Shown: in pieces, positions 43,572-53,296 of the stretch | How the letters are laid out: the number at the start of each line of letters is the position of its first letter | How positions within the stretch are numbered: position 1 is the stretch's first letter | NCBI GenBank assembly: GCA_003247835.1 | Contig: QJYB01000070.1 | Location: 1-57,990 of the forward strand | Direction: 5' to 3' | From: Gammaproteobacteria bacterium | GTDB lineage: Bacteria > Pseudomonadota > Gammaproteobacteria > Pseudomonadales > Azotimanducaceae | DNA: 57,990 bases | Program-made: the position numbers and the translations under genes | The notes under the pieces: model-generated | Databases searched by the model: none | The model's input: the letters and a program-made list of their open reading frames with translations, nothing else | What the model was told of the DNA's origin: nothing

Positions 43572-46507
43572 CGGAAGCGCGACCCCTCATCGCACCGGAT
43601 GACTCCGCTTCGACCGGCGCCGCGGATCCCGTGGTTGCACTGACTGAGCCGGACCCGGTTCCGCGCACTGGCAGTAGTGACTGGGCGACGTACCGACGCC
43701 TGCTCGGCTACGTAAAGCCGCACTGGTTCACCTTTCTCCTCGGCGTCATCGGATTTCAGATCGGCAGTGGTGCCGAAGCCTGGTTCGCCAAGATGTTCGG
43801 GGATCTGATCGACAGCTGGCCGCAGACCGCGATCGCCATCCCGTTGTTCATGCTGGCGGCTGCATTCGCCAGGGGACTGGGGGAAATTGCCGGTGAGATC
43901 CTGTTGAGCCGAATCTCCTTTTCCGTCGTACACGTCATCCGCTCCGAACTTTTCGAGCAGCTGCTCTATCTGCCCAGCAGGTACTTCGACGCGAGCAGTC
44001 AGGGCCATCTCGTTTCCCGCATCACCTACAACGTCACCCAGCTGCGCAGCACGGCGACCGATGCGCTTCAGACCATCGTTCAGGACGGCGGCAAGCTGAT
44101 CGTCTACGTCGGGGTCATGCTCTATATGAGCTGGACGCTGACGCTGATCTTCGTGGTGACGGCGCCGGTGATCGCGCTGGTCGTCGGCTGGGCGAGCAAG
44201 CGTTTCCGTCGCATCAGCCGACGTATCCAGAATTCCATGGGCGACGTGACCCACGTGGCGTCGGAGGCGGTCACCGGATACCGCGTCGTTCGCATTTTCG
44301 GTGGCGAGGGTTACGAACGGGATCGCTTCAACCGATCGAGCCTGTACAACCAGCGCCAGAACCTGAAGATGGTTGCCACGAAAGTGGTCAGCACCCAGGT
44401 CATACAGATCTTCGTGGCTGTGGCGCTCTCGGTGCTCATCGCCGTGCTGTTCCGTCCGGAGGTCGGCGGTGAGCTGACCACCGGAGAAATCGTCACCTTT
44501 CTCGGTCTTGCAGGTCTCATGGCGAGACCGCTGCGCAAGCTCACGGAGGTCAATGCCCGGCTGCAGCGGGGTCTTGCAGCAGCGGAAGACATCTTCGGTC
44601 AGCTGGACGAAGCCCGGGAAACGGATACCGGTACCCGGGAAGTGGACAGGGTGGAAGGCCGCATCGAGTTCCGTAACGTCAACTTCGGTTACGCGAGCGG
44701 AGCCGGTCCGGTGCTCAAGGACCTGAACCTGATCATTCAACCTGGCCAGACCGTCGCGCTGGTCGGCAAGTCGGGCAGCGGCAAGTCGACGCTCGCAAGT
44801 CTGATTCCGCGATTCTACGAACCCGACAGCGGTGAGATTCTGCTGGACGGTCAGCCGATTCGTGAATACCGGTTGGATGCGCTCCGACACCAGATCGCGC
44901 TCGTCACGCAGCAGGTGACGCTGTTCAACGGCACACTCGCGGACAACATCGCCTACGGCGCGCTGGCGAGCGCTTCGGACGAAGCCATTGCCGATGCGAT
45001 CGCCCGCGCCCATGCGGATGTCTTCATCAGTGAGTTGCCCGAGGGTCTCAGCACCGTGGTCGGAGACGATGGCGTGCTCCTGTCCGGTGGTCAGAGACAG
45101 CGGGTGGCGATCGCCCGTGCTCTGCTCAAGGACGCGCCGGTGCTGATTCTCGACGAAGCAACCTCTGCGCTCGATACCACCGCCGAGCGGCACATCCAGG
45201 CGGCACTGGAAGAGGTGATGCGGGGGCGGACGACGCTGGTCATTGCCCATCGACTGTCGACCATCGAGAACGCCGACGTCATTCTCGTCATGCAGGACGG
45301 CCGCATCGTCGAATCCGGACGTCATGCCGCTCTGCTGGCGGAAGGCGGCGTTTATGCCGAGCTCTACAACGCCCAGTTCGAAGAAGCCGCTGGAGAGAGC
45401 GGCAGGCACACGATCCAACCGCGTCCTCGTCGGGAGACCCGTGGGGCAACGCGTCACGGGCCGGCATTGCCCGCCATGGAGCGACGGCTGTCTCCGCTCG
45501 CCAGAGCCTGGTACGCCCAGTCTCCGTGGTTGCGTCTGCTGGCACCGCTCAGCTGGATCTACGGCACGGTTGCCAGACGGCGTCGGCTGAACTACCTCAC
45601 CGGCGCTTCCTCGCCGTGGCGGCCGGATGTCCCTGTCATCGTCGTCGGCAACATCACCGCCGGTGGCACGGGAAAAACGCCATTCGTCATCTGGCTGGTC
45701 TGCGCGCTGCGCGCGCTTGGATTCCATCCGGGCATCGTTTCCCGTGGCCATGGCGGAGCGGATAACCGCGAGCCGGTACCGGTCACCGAGGACAGCAGCG
45801 CTGACTCCGTGGGAGACGAAGCGCCGCTGCTGGCGGCTCGAGCCCGGGTGCCCGTCGTCATCTGCCGGGACCGGGTGCGCGCCGTACAGGCGTTGCTGGA
45901 GTCCGGTAACTGCGATCTGGTCGTTGCCGATGATGGTTTGCAGCACTACGCGCTGGCGAGGGACATCGAGGTGGCCATCGTCGACGGGCATCGCGGACTC
46001 GGCAACCGGCGTCTGCTGCCGGCCGGGCCCCTCAGGGAACCAGCCGACCGCCTCGACGAGGTGGACTGGGTCGTCTGTTCAGGACGTTCTGCGGGTACCG
46101 TGGCCGAGGAATGGCTCATGACTGTAGAGCCGCTGCGGTTCGTCGGACTCGGACGGACACCCGATCTGTCCGTGGAGGAGTTCGCCAGTCGTTTCGTCAA
46201 CGTCAATGCCATCGCCGGTATCGGCAATCCAGGACGATTCGTACAGACGCTGAAGCAGATGGGGCTCAAGCCGATGCTGACTGCTTATCCGGATCATCAT
46301 CGTTTCACCGGCTCCGAGCTCGACATCGGCAATGGCTGGCCCGTGGTCTGCACGGAGAAGGACGCGACCAAGCTACGTGAACTGGAGACGTTGCCCGACA
46401 TGGTCTGGTACCTGGAGGTGGCCGCAGCGCTCAGCGGACCGGCAGGAGAGTCGGGACAGGACAAGCTGGCGGCGCTGCTCGCCCTGCACGGGATCAAGAG
46501 CCCGTGA
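43568..46507 (+). CDS. msbA-lpxK: MsbA-LpxK fusion: lipid A flippase fused to tetraacyldisaccharide 4'-kinase
   Basis: One open frame of 979 codons from GTG 43568 with no internal stop. Residues about 20-612 are an MsbA-type ABC exporter: six helices, Walker A ALVGKSGSGKST near 396, signature LLSGGQRQRVAIARA near 503, Walker B LILDEATSALD. A 24-residue Arg/Gly/Pro linker follows. Residues 637-979 are LpxK, opening MERRLSPLARAWYAQSPWL and with the P-loop VVGNITAGGTGKTPF near 693; length 343 against 328 in E. coli. The ATG at 45476 could restart translation, but no ribosome binding site precedes it. LpxK phosphorylates lipid A precursor on the inner face of the membrane, and MsbA flips the finished core-lipid A outwards. 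Gene order matches E. coli msbA-lpxK, where the two are separate. Confidence 0.9.
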   Translation: MTEARPLIAPDDSASTGAADPVVALTEPDPVPRTGSSDWATYRRLLGYVKPHWFTFLLGVIGFQIGSGAEAWFAKMFGDLIDSWPQTAIAIPLFMLAAAFARGLGEIAGEILLSRISFSVVHVIRSELFEQLLYLPSRYFDASSQGHLVSRITYNVTQLRSTATDALQTIVQDGGKLIVYVGVMLYMSWTLTLIFVVTAPVIALVVGWASKRFRRISRRIQNSMGDVTHVASEAVTGYRVVRIFGGEGYERDRFNRSSLYNQRQNLKMVATKVVSTQVIQIFVAVALSVLIAVLFRPEVGGELTTGEIVTFLGLAGLMARPLRKLTEVNARLQRGLAAAEDIFGQLDEARETDTGTREVDRVEGRIEFRNVNFGYASGAGPVLKDLNLIIQPGQTVALVGKSGSGKSTLASLIPRFYEPDSGEILLDGQPIREYRLDALRHQIALVTQQVTLFNGTLADNIAYGALASASDEAIADAIARAHADVFISELPEGLSTVVGDDGVLLSGGQRQRVAIARALLKDAPVLILDEATSALDTTAERHIQAALEEVMRGRTTLVIAHRLSTIENADVILVMQDGRIVESGRHAALLAEGGVYAELYNAQFEEAAGESGRHTIQPRPRRETRGATRHGPALPAMERRLSPLARAWYAQSPWLRLLAPLSWIYGTVARRRRLNYLTGASSPWRPDVPVIVVGNITAGGTGKTPFVIWLVCALRALGFHPGIVSRGHGGADNREPVPVTEDSSADSVGDEAPLLAARARVPVVICRDRVRAVQALLESGNCDLVVADDGLQHYALARDIEVAIVDGHRGLGNRRLLPAGPLREPADRLDEVDWVVCSGRSAGTVAEEWLMTVEPLRFVGLGRTPDLSVEEFASRFVNVNAIAGIGNPGRFVQTLKQMGLKPMLTAYPDHHRFTGSELDIGNGWPVVCTEKDATKLRELETLPDMVWYLEVAAALSGPAGESGQDKLAALLALHGIKSP

Positions 46508-47259
46508 CCTACCGGGTCGTCATCCCGGCCCGCTACGGTTCAGAGCGGCTGCCCGGAAAACCGCTGGCCGACATTCATGGTCTGCCTATGATCGTCCGCG
46601 TTGCCCAGGCCGTTGCCCGATCCGGTGCCCGTGAGCTCATCGTCGCCACGGATGACGAACGGGTCGTGGACATCGTCACCCGGGCAGGGTTTCACGCCAT
46701 GGCCACCCGCGCGGATCATCCGTCCGGCTCCGACCGGGTCATGGAGGTGGTCACCCGGGCCGGCTGGCCGGCGGATGACGTGGTGCTGAACGTCCAGGGC
46801 GACGAACCGCTGATTCCTCCTGCCGTGCTCGATCAGCTTGCCGACTCGCTCCGCGGTACCGACGATTTTGCCAGCGCCACGCTCTGCGAGCCCATCCTGT
46901 CCAGGGATGCGCTGGAGAATCCGAACGTGGTCAAGGTGGTGCGCGCCGAAGGTGGTCGTGCGCTGTACTTCTCCCGGGCGGCCATTCCGCATCGGCGGGA
47001 CGGCCTGGCCGCGCCCGCCGGACGGCTGCCGGCGGATGGACGCTGGTGGCGGCACATCGGTGTTTATGCCTACCGGGTGTGGGCACTCCGTCGGTTCGTC
47101 GGTCTGCCGACAGGGGCTCTGGAGAACCTGGAGAAGCTCGAACAGCTCAGGCTTCTGGAAAACGGCCTCGACATGCTGGTCCTCGAGGCCTGCGAGCCGG
47201 TGCCGGGCGGGGTGGACACACCCGAGGATCTGGAGCGGGTGAGGGCGCTATTCGGCTGA
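46504..47259 (+). CDS. kdsB: 3-deoxy-manno-octulosonate cytidylyltransferase KdsB
   Basis: A 251-residue protein from GTG 46504, overlapping the fusion gene stop by four bases. VVIPARYGSERLPGKPLADI is the nucleotide-binding loop, ATDDERVVDIV and VLNVQGDEPLIPP the substrate and metal motifs. It activates Kdo as CMP-Kdo for LPS core attachment. The downstream neighbour is convergent with only 32 bases between stops, holding no obvious hairpin with T-run. Confidence 0.97.
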   Translation: MTYRVVIPARYGSERLPGKPLADIHGLPMIVRVAQAVARSGARELIVATDDERVVDIVTRAGFHAMATRADHPSGSDRVMEVVTRAGWPADDVVLNVQGDEPLIPPAVLDQLADSLRGTDDFASATLCEPILSRDALENPNVVKVVRAEGGRALYFSRAAIPHRRDGLAAPAGRLPADGRWWRHIGVYAYRVWALRRFVGLPTGALENLEKLEQLRLLENGLDMLVLEACEPVPGGVDTPEDLERVRALFG

Positions 47260-47291
47260 TCGGAGCTCGACCGGTCGAAGCGAAGCGCACT

Positions 47292-48059
47292 CTACCTGGG
47301 TGCCATGCGGATACCGCCGTCGAGACGGATCGTTTCGCCATTGAGATAGCGGTTTTCGATGATCTGTCGGGCGAGCAGCGCATATTCCGGGGCATTGCCC
47401 AGCCGCTTCGGGAACTGAACCATTTCGATAAGCGGATCGCGGACCCGGTCGGGCGCACCGGCCATCATCGGCGTTTCGAAGATGCCCGGCGCGATGGTGC
47501 AGACACGAATGCCCGACCGGGCCAGGTCCCGCGCGACGGGCAGCGTCATGCCGGCTACACCGGCCTTGCTCGCCGAGTAGGCCGCCTGACCGATCTGACC
47601 GTCGAAGGCGGCGACCGACGCCGTGTTGATGATCACGCCCCGTTCGTCATCGGCTTCCGGTGTGTTGTGCTGCATCTGCTCCGCGCACAGCCGCAGTGTG
47701 TTGAAGGTGCCGACCAGATTGACCTGGATCACGAAGTTGAACATTTTCAGCGGCATGGCACCGTCCTTGCCGAGCGTACGTGATGCTGCGCCGATACCCG
47801 CACAGTTGACGTTGACGTGAATGGCGCCGAACGCGTCCATCACGCCGCTCACACCGTTCTGAACGGACTCTTCGTCGGTCACGTTGACGACGAACGGCGC
47901 AGCCGCCACGCCAAGTTCCTCTGCCGTGGCTCTCACCAGCGCTTCGTTCATATCGAACAGCGCGACTTTGCCGCCCTGGTTGATTACCATCTCGGCGGTT
48001 GCCCGGCCCAGCCCGGATGCGCCTCCAGTGATGACGGCTACCTTGTTTTTGAGATCCAC
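47292..48059 (-). CDS. SDR-family dehydrogenase, 3-hydroxyacyl-CoA-dehydrogenase-like
   Basis: A 255-residue protein from GTG 48059 (MDLKNKVAVITGGASGLGRA), with GGGAG seven bases upstream. The longer frame to 48611 overlaps alkB. TGGASGLG is the cofactor motif, NVNCAGIGAAS the NAG-equivalent, and YSASKAG holds the catalytic Tyr and Lys, with FETPMMAGAPDRVRD after it. The insertion typical of type-2 (HSD17B10-like) 3-hydroxyacyl-CoA dehydrogenases is visible (GAMPLKMFNFVIQVNLVGTF), suggesting acyl-CoA or branched-chain substrates. It lies where Pseudomonas carries a small tyrosine phosphatase gene. Confidence 0.9.
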   Translation of the reverse strand: MDLKNKVAVITGGASGLGRATAEMVINQGGKVALFDMNEALVRATAEELGVAAAPFVVNVTDEESVQNGVSGVMDAFGAIHVNVNCAGIGAASRTLGKDGAMPLKMFNFVIQVNLVGTFNTLRLCAEQMQHNTPEADDERGVIINTASVAAFDGQIGQAAYSASKAGVAGMTLPVARDLARSGIRVCTIAPGIFETPMMAGAPDRVRDPLIEMVQFPKRLGNAPEYALLARQIIENRYLNGETIRLDGGIRMAPR

Positions 48060-48083
48060 AGCATTACTCCCATTCACAGTGAC

Positions 48084-48686
48084 ATGCCCGGGCACGATGC
48101 GGCCGAAAACACGCCCCACCCGGCGAGGGCGCCGAGTATAGCGAATGGCTGGCTTTACATGCCGGGTTTCCTGTCGGAGGAGGCAGGGGCCGAGCTGCTG
48201 CGCTGGTGCCTCGATCATGTGCGATGGCATCGTGAGCCCATCCGCCTGTTCGGCAGGACGCATGTGGCGCCCCGACTCGTCGGCTGGTGCGGCGATCCCG
48301 GACTGAGTTACCGCTATGCGGGGCAGGATCATCCGGGTCACGGCTGGCCGATGCCGTTGCAACGGATCCGCGAACGGCTGGCGCAGGAAACGGATATTTC
48401 CTTCAACTTCCTGCTGTTGAATCGCTACCGTTGCGGGTCCGATCGAATGGGCTGGCACCGGGACGACGAGCCCATGACAAGCCGCATGGTGGCGTCGATC
48501 AGCCTTGGCGCACAACGTCGGTTTCTTATGCGACAGGAGCCGGATCGTCCCAGTGTGCGCCTGACACTGGAACACGGTTCGTTGCTGCTCATGGACCGGT
48601 TCGTACCGCACGCGCTGCCGGCCACGCGTCGCCCGATCGGCGAACGGGTGAACCTCTCATTCCGGAGCCTGCCGTGTCCGATCTGA
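48084..48686 (+). CDS. alkB: alpha-ketoglutarate-dependent dioxygenase AlkB-like
   Basis: A 200-residue protein starting at ATG 48084. The Fe(II)-binding motif is WHRDDEP (HxD) with the distal His in VPHALPATRR, and the 2-oxoglutarate-binding arginine lies in NLSFRSL. LLLNRYRCGSDRMGWHRDDE matches the AlkB-homologue 2/3 type more than E. coli AlkB. It should remove alkyl lesions from DNA or RNA by oxidative demethylation. No LexA or Ada box is visible upstream; the gene starts only 25 bases from the divergent SDR gene and overlaps murB by 13 bases. Confidence 0.9.
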   Translation: MPGHDAAENTPHPARAPSIANGWLYMPGFLSEEAGAELLRWCLDHVRWHREPIRLFGRTHVAPRLVGWCGDPGLSYRYAGQDHPGHGWPMPLQRIRERLAQETDISFNFLLLNRYRCGSDRMGWHRDDEPMTSRMVASISLGAQRRFLMRQEPDRPSVRLTLEHGSLLLMDRFVPHALPATRRPIGERVNLSFRSLPCPI

Positions 48687-49693
48687 CGGCGTTGAATACC
48701 CTCTCGGTGCAATCCGAGGCCCGTGAGCTGTATACCGTCACCACTAACAGGGATCTCGAGACGGTCAGGGAAAAGGCACGGTCCGGTCCGGTCGTGGTGC
48801 TCGGCGGCGGCAGCAATGTGATTCTCGCAGATCGGGTGGATCTGCCTGTCATTCTGGTCCGCAACCGCGGTGTACGGGCCGAGACCCGCAAGGGCAGGGT
48901 AGAGGTTACCGCAGCCGCGGGCGAGAACTGGCACGGCCTGGTGCGCTGGTGCCTCGGCCGGGGCTTGTCGGGTATCGAGAACCTGGCGCTCATCCCGGGC
49001 AGCGTCGGGGCCGCACCGGTTCAGAACATCGGCGCTTACGGTGTGGAGCTGGATACGCGCTTCGTGGCGCTGCAGGCCCTGGAGCTGGCCAGCGGCCGTC
49101 TCGTCCACATGTCCCGGGCGGAGTGTGGATTCGGCTACCGGACGAGCCTGTTCAAGTCGCGGCCGGGTCGGTTTCTGATCGTCGAGGTGACGCTGAGTCT
49201 GGACAGTACGCCGGGGCGCCTCGTCACGGACTATCCGGACGTGGCAACGGAGCTGGCCAGAATGGGCAGGGCGCGGGTCGCACCGGTGGATGTGGCGGAA
49301 GCGGTCATCCGGATCCGCAGGCGCAAGCTTCCGGATCCCCGGCGCGTGCCGAATGCCGGCAGCTTTTTCAAGAATCCGGTGGTGGATCGTAAAACGGCCG
49401 AACGACTCGTCGGACTCATCGACGATCTCAAAACCTACCCGGCGGCTGACGGAATCAAGCTGGCGGCCGCGCAGCTGATCGATCGCTGTCGGCGTGACGA
49501 TACCGGCAACCTGCAGCCCTGGGCCCGGGGCGACACCCCGGTTCGTATCTGGCACAGACAGGCGCTGGTGCTGACCAACCCGGGTAGACGCCCGGCGTCG
49601 GAGGTACTGGCCACAGCCGATGCGATCCGGGAAGCCGTTGCGGCCAGATTCGGTGTCCGGCTGGACCTGGAACCGGACACCGTCGGCTGCTGA
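48674..49693 (+). CDS. murB: UDP-N-acetylenolpyruvoylglucosamine reductase MurB
   Basis: A 339-residue protein from GTG 48674 with GGAGCC upstream. VVLGGGSNVILADR and LIPGSVGAAPVQNIGAYGVE are the FAD-binding stretches, PNAGSFFKNP carries the catalytic serine, and the terminal LDLEPDTVG has the catalytic glutamate. It belongs to the E. coli-type (class I) MurB and reduces the enolpyruvyl group in peptidoglycan precursor synthesis. It converges with rne; stops are 6 bases apart. Confidence 0.96.
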   Translation: MSDLTALNTLSVQSEARELYTVTTNRDLETVREKARSGPVVVLGGGSNVILADRVDLPVILVRNRGVRAETRKGRVEVTAAAGENWHGLVRWCLGRGLSGIENLALIPGSVGAAPVQNIGAYGVELDTRFVALQALELASGRLVHMSRAECGFGYRTSLFKSRPGRFLIVEVTLSLDSTPGRLVTDYPDVATELARMGRARVAPVDVAEAVIRIRRRKLPDPRRVPNAGSFFKNPVVDRKTAERLVGLIDDLKTYPAADGIKLAAAQLIDRCRRDDTGNLQPWARGDTPVRIWHRQALVLTNPGRRPASEVLATADAIREAVAARFGVRLDLEPDTVGC

Positions 49694-49699
49694 CTTTCC

Positions 49700-52525
49700 T
49701 CAGCGGGGAATCAGTCCTTCCTGCTGCAACTTCGCCTCCCGCTGTCGACGCCGGACCTCGCGCGGATCGTTGGCCGCACGACCGGCTTCCACCGGTGTTT
49801 CCTCCTCCTGAGGCTCTGAAACGACACTTGCAGGCGGCGCAGCTTTGGCCGGGGCTTCCGGTTCCGGTGGGGTCGCGGACGTGGCGGGCGTCGGTTTCTC
49901 GGCTGCTTTGCCGGCTTCCTCTTCGCTCGGTGCATCGGCACCGTGCTGACTAGCGGCTGCCATCGGCGCGGGCGCTGGCTCCAGTCTGGCCGGCTCTCCC
50001 TGTCCCGAATCGGCGACGGGTTCGACCGTCTGCATTGCGGTCGCCGCAGCCTCCACAGACTCCTCTTTCCGCTGCCGCGGGTCGTTGGCAGCACGAATGC
50101 CGTCGTCGACGGCACGCCTGCCGCCGGAGGATTCCCCAGAGGCGGCCATCGGCTCCGGTGCCCCGATTGTCTGTGCCGCGGCCGTACCGGCCGCGTCTGC
50201 CTCGGCAACCGGTGCCACCGCTTCCGACGCTTTGACTCTGGGTCGCTCCCCGGATGCGGTCGACGATTCTGACGTCCGCTGGTCGACGGCCGCACGATCA
50301 CGCTTGGGTCGGCGCTTGCTGCGTGCCAGCTCCTCATCCGTGGGCCGGCGCGATTCCATTACCACGGTCTCAGTGTCAGCGGCGCCTTCCTGCTCGGCGC
50401 GCTTGCGTGGCGCACGCTGGGGGCGGACATCGCTCTGTTCGGCGCTCTGCTCGGCGGCCTCGCGCCGTGCCGGACCTTTTCGTGCATCGTCGCCTCTGCG
50501 GCCATCGTCCTTGCGCGGTGCCTCCCTACGGTTATCACGCTCGGCCGAATCGGCCCGGCGGGCATCTCGCCGAGTCTCAGAACCGCGTCGCTGGCGGTCG
50601 TTCTGCTCGCCGTTACCCTTGCTGCGGGCGCGGCCTTCCTGCTTGCGACCCCGGTTGTTCTCCCGTGACGGTTTCCGCTCCTCGCCCCGATCCGATCCGG
50701 CGCTTCGCTGCCGGCGCTCTTCCGGGGCCGCGGTTTCCTTCGGTGTTTCCACCGCCGGCTGCTCGCTGAACAGAGATCGGACGAATCGTCGGAAAAGTCC
50801 TGGTTGATCGGCCTCCGGCCTACGCGATTCAACCTCGCTGACACGGGAGGCCGGGCTCCCGCCGCTGCTCTGCGGTTCCGAGGTGTTCGGTTGCTCGTCA
50901 CGGCCGACCGGTCGGGGTGTGGCAGGCTGGATGGCCTGCACGACGGCGGTCCGAGCCGGTGTCACCTGGCGGGTTGGCGGTCGGACCTCTTCCTCGGGGA
51001 CCTGCAGTGTTTCGGTCAGCTCGTAGCTTGGTACATCGCCTTCCTCGCTGATATGGTCGTCGCGGAGGCGCTGAATTTCGAAGTGCGGTGTTTCCAGATT
51101 GACGTTCGGCACGATGACGACGTGCGTACCCGTGCGCCGCTCGATGTCGGCCACATCGGCGCGCTTCTCGTTGAGCAGAAACGAAGCGATGTTGAGCGGC
51201 ACCATGGCGCGTACGACGGAGCTGCGTTCCTTCAGGCACTCCTCCTCCATGATCCGGAGAATGGCGAGCGCAAGCGATCGGATGTCACGAATTCGTCCCT
51301 GACCGTTGCAGCGTGGGCAGATTTCCGTGGTGAGCTCCTCCAGCGAAGGCCGCAGCCGCTGACGTGACATCTCCATCAGGCCGAATCGGGATATCCGTCC
51401 GAGCTGGACACGGGCTCGGTCTGCTTCCAGGGCTTCGCGCATCTTCGTTTCCACGGCGCGCTGATTCTTCACCGAGGTCATGTCGATGAAATCGATGACG
51501 ATGAGCCCGCCCACGTCGCGAAGGCGCAGCTGCCGGGCGATTTCTTCCGCGGCCTCAAGATTGGTGTTCAGCGCGGTTTCTTCGATGTCGGCTCCCTTGG
51601 TGGCCCGTGCCGAGTTGATGTCGATGGATACGAGCGCTTCGGTCGGGTCGATGACGATGCTGCCTCCGGACGGCAGCTTGACGTTGTGCTGGAACGCGGT
51701 TTCGATCTGGCTCTCGATCTGGTAGCGGCTGAACAGCGGAATGGAGTCCGTGTAGAACTTCACCTTGTCCCGGTAGCCGGGCATGACCTGCTCGATGAAG
51801 GTCTTCGCTTCCTCGAAGGCCTGCTTGCCATCGATCAGCACCTCGCCGATGTCCTTACGCAGATTGTCCCGGATGGCTCGGAGGATGACGCTGTTCTCCT
51901 GGTACAGGAGCTGCGGTGCCTTCTGATCCTTCTCTGCCTGGGAAATGGCTTCCCAGACCTGCAGCAGGTAGTCCAGGTCCCATTGCAGCTCTTCGCTGCT
52001 GCGACCGATGCCCGCGGTGCGGATGATGACACCCATACCCTGTGGGATGTTGAGCTGGCTCATCGCCTCGCGGAGCTGATCCCGATCCTCGCCCTCGATG
52101 CGCCGCGAAATGCCACCGGCTCGGGGATTGTTGGGCATGAGCACCATGTAACGACCAGCCAGGCTGATGAAGGTGGTCAGCGCGGCTCCCTTGTTCCCCC
52201 GTTCCTCTTTCTCCACCTGGACGACCAGTTCCTGACCTTCGCTGATGAGTTCTGCGATGTTCAGTCGGCCACCCTCCGCTGGTTTCTGCTTGAAGTAGTC
52301 GCGGGAGATTTCCTTCAGCGGCAGGAAGCCGTGCCGGTCGGCACCGAAATCGACGAAGGCGGCTTCCAGGCTGGGTTCCACCCGGGTGATCCGGGCTTTG
52401 TAGATACTGGCTTTTTTCTGCTCGCGACCGGCGTTTTCGAGGTCCAGGTCGTACAGTTTCTGGCCGTCGACCAGAGCGACCCTGACTTCTTCCGCCTGGG
52501 TCGCGTTGATGAGCATTCTTTTCAT
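49700..52525 (-). CDS. rne: ribonuclease E
   Basis: A 941-residue protein from ATG 52525 ([20 protein letters not shown]), with GAGGAACGAG upstream. The catalytic half holds the S1 domain ([20 protein letters not shown]), [28 protein letters not shown] with the magnesium-binding aspartates, and [12 protein letters not shown] (zinc link, near 405). The C-terminal half (about 520-941) is low-complexity, Arg/Glu/Pro-rich scaffold. It has two copies of the AANDPR short motif, one near residue 810 and one close to the C-terminus ([16 protein letters not shown]), of the kind bound by degradosome partners in some Proteobacteria. RNase E starts mRNA decay and matures rRNA/tRNA. It is divergent from rluC, with a long leader. 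Confidence 0.96.
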   Translation of the reverse strand: MKRMLINATQAEEVRVALVDGQKLYDLDLENAGREQKKASIYKARITRVEPSLEAAFVDFGADRHGFLPLKEISRDYFKQKPAEGGRLNIAELISEGQELVVQVEKEERGNKGAALTTFISLAGRYMVLMPNNPRAGGISRRIEGEDRDQLREAMSQLNIPQGMGVIIRTAGIGRSSEELQWDLDYLLQVWEAISQAEKDQKAPQLLYQENSVILRAIRDNLRKDIGEVLIDGKQAFEEAKTFIEQVMPGYRDKVKFYTDSIPLFSRYQIESQIETAFQHNVKLPSGGSIVIDPTEALVSIDINSARATKGADIEETALNTNLEAAEEIARQLRLRDVGGLIVIDFIDMTSVKNQRAVETKMREALEADRARVQLGRISRFGLMEMSRQRLRPSLEELTTEICPRCNGQGRIRDIRSLALAILRIMEEECLKERSSVVRAMVPLNIASFLLNEKRADVADIERRTGTHVVIVPNVNLETPHFEIQRLRDDHISEEGDVPSYELTETLQVPEEEVRPPTRQVTPARTAVVQAIQPATPRPVGRDEQPNTSEPQSSGGSPASRVSEVESRRPEADQPGLFRRFVRSLFSEQPAVETPKETAAPEERRQRSAGSDRGEERKPSRENNRGRKQEGRARSKGNGEQNDRQRRGSETRRDARRADSAERDNRREAPRKDDGRRGDDARKGPARREAAEQSAEQSDVRPQRAPRKRAEQEGAADTETVVMESRRPTDEELARSKRRPKRDRAAVDQRTSESSTASGERPRVKASEAVAPVAEADAAGTAAAQTIGAPEPMAASGESSGGRRAVDDGIRAANDPRQRKEESVEAAATAMQTVEPVADSGQGEPARLEPAPAPMAAASQHGADAPSEEEAGKAAEKPTPATSATPPEPEAPAKAAPPASVVSEPQEEETPVEAGRAANDPREVRRRQREAKLQQEGLIPR

Positions 52526-53296
52526 TTTCGTCTCGTTCCTCTCAGGCCACCGGCTACGGCGGCAGGGACGAGCACCAAGGGGACGCTCTGTACCAAACCC
52601 GATGCGGGACGATAGCGGGTCAGCCTTCCACGGACGGGAAGCACTCGCGCAGCGCCCGGTCACCCGGACGCCAGGGGCATGGAAAGGGCGCCGTGATGGC
52701 TTTCGGTCCTGCGGATGTGATCACCGCAGATCGCGCCGGTCGCTGCCGGCACCCGAGCTCAGGAGACGCACCTTCGGTTCCGGCGACCGACACACCGTGT
52801 CGCCGCCTGGATGTTCTTGCACTTGCGAATACTCGAGTCCGCAAACCTTTCCCTGGATCGAGCAGAACGCGGCGAGATGACGGCCGACGCTGGTTCGATG
52901 ATGGCTGTCCTTCCTGGACGGATCGAGATGACGTGCCGGTAGCTTGATGGTCGCAACCGGTGATCCGTTCGTTGTGACAGCCGGAAACCCTACTGCTCGA
53001 GACCCTGATCTGGTCTGGCACCAGCTTTCCTGGTGACTCGTTGTTCGTTTTCACTGCCGGAAGCATTCGCTCCCGGCCTCTCTTTCGGCCGTTCAAGGAC
53101 CGGCCGCGAGGGACGATTTTCGATAAGCTTCGTACCCGGATACATCCAGGCGCTTCCGCTCTCTGATCCGACCATCCCACGTCGGTCTGACCCGGTCCGT
53201 CAGGCGTATCACGCCACGGCCGGGCGAGAGCTTAGCAGTCCGGCTTAAGTCCTTCAAACGTTTGCAAAAACCCTGCTTTTCCACAGGCCGAGACCA
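52526..53296. promoter_or_regulatory. long rne leader and rne-rluC divergent control region
   Basis: 771 bases without a convincing gene. The minus-strand frame 52620-53180 is Arg/Ser-rich and looks accidental. In E. coli the rne mRNA has a 361-base structured leader through which RNase E controls its own message; a long leader is therefore expected here. On the minus strand a possible promoter lies just left of rluC: TTGAAG, 17 bases, TAAGCT (about 53225-53260), which would give a leader of nearly 700 bases. I see several short inverted stretches but cannot fold the leader by eye. Confidence 0.45.

Noticed and set aside
43352-45991. An 879-codon minus-strand frame opposite MsbA-LpxK
   Set aside because: Arg/His/Gln-rich shadow of a highly conserved plus-strand coding region.
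52620-53180. A 186-codon minus-strand frame in the rne leader region
   Set aside because: Arg/Ser-rich, no domain, no good binding site; more consistent with leader RNA.
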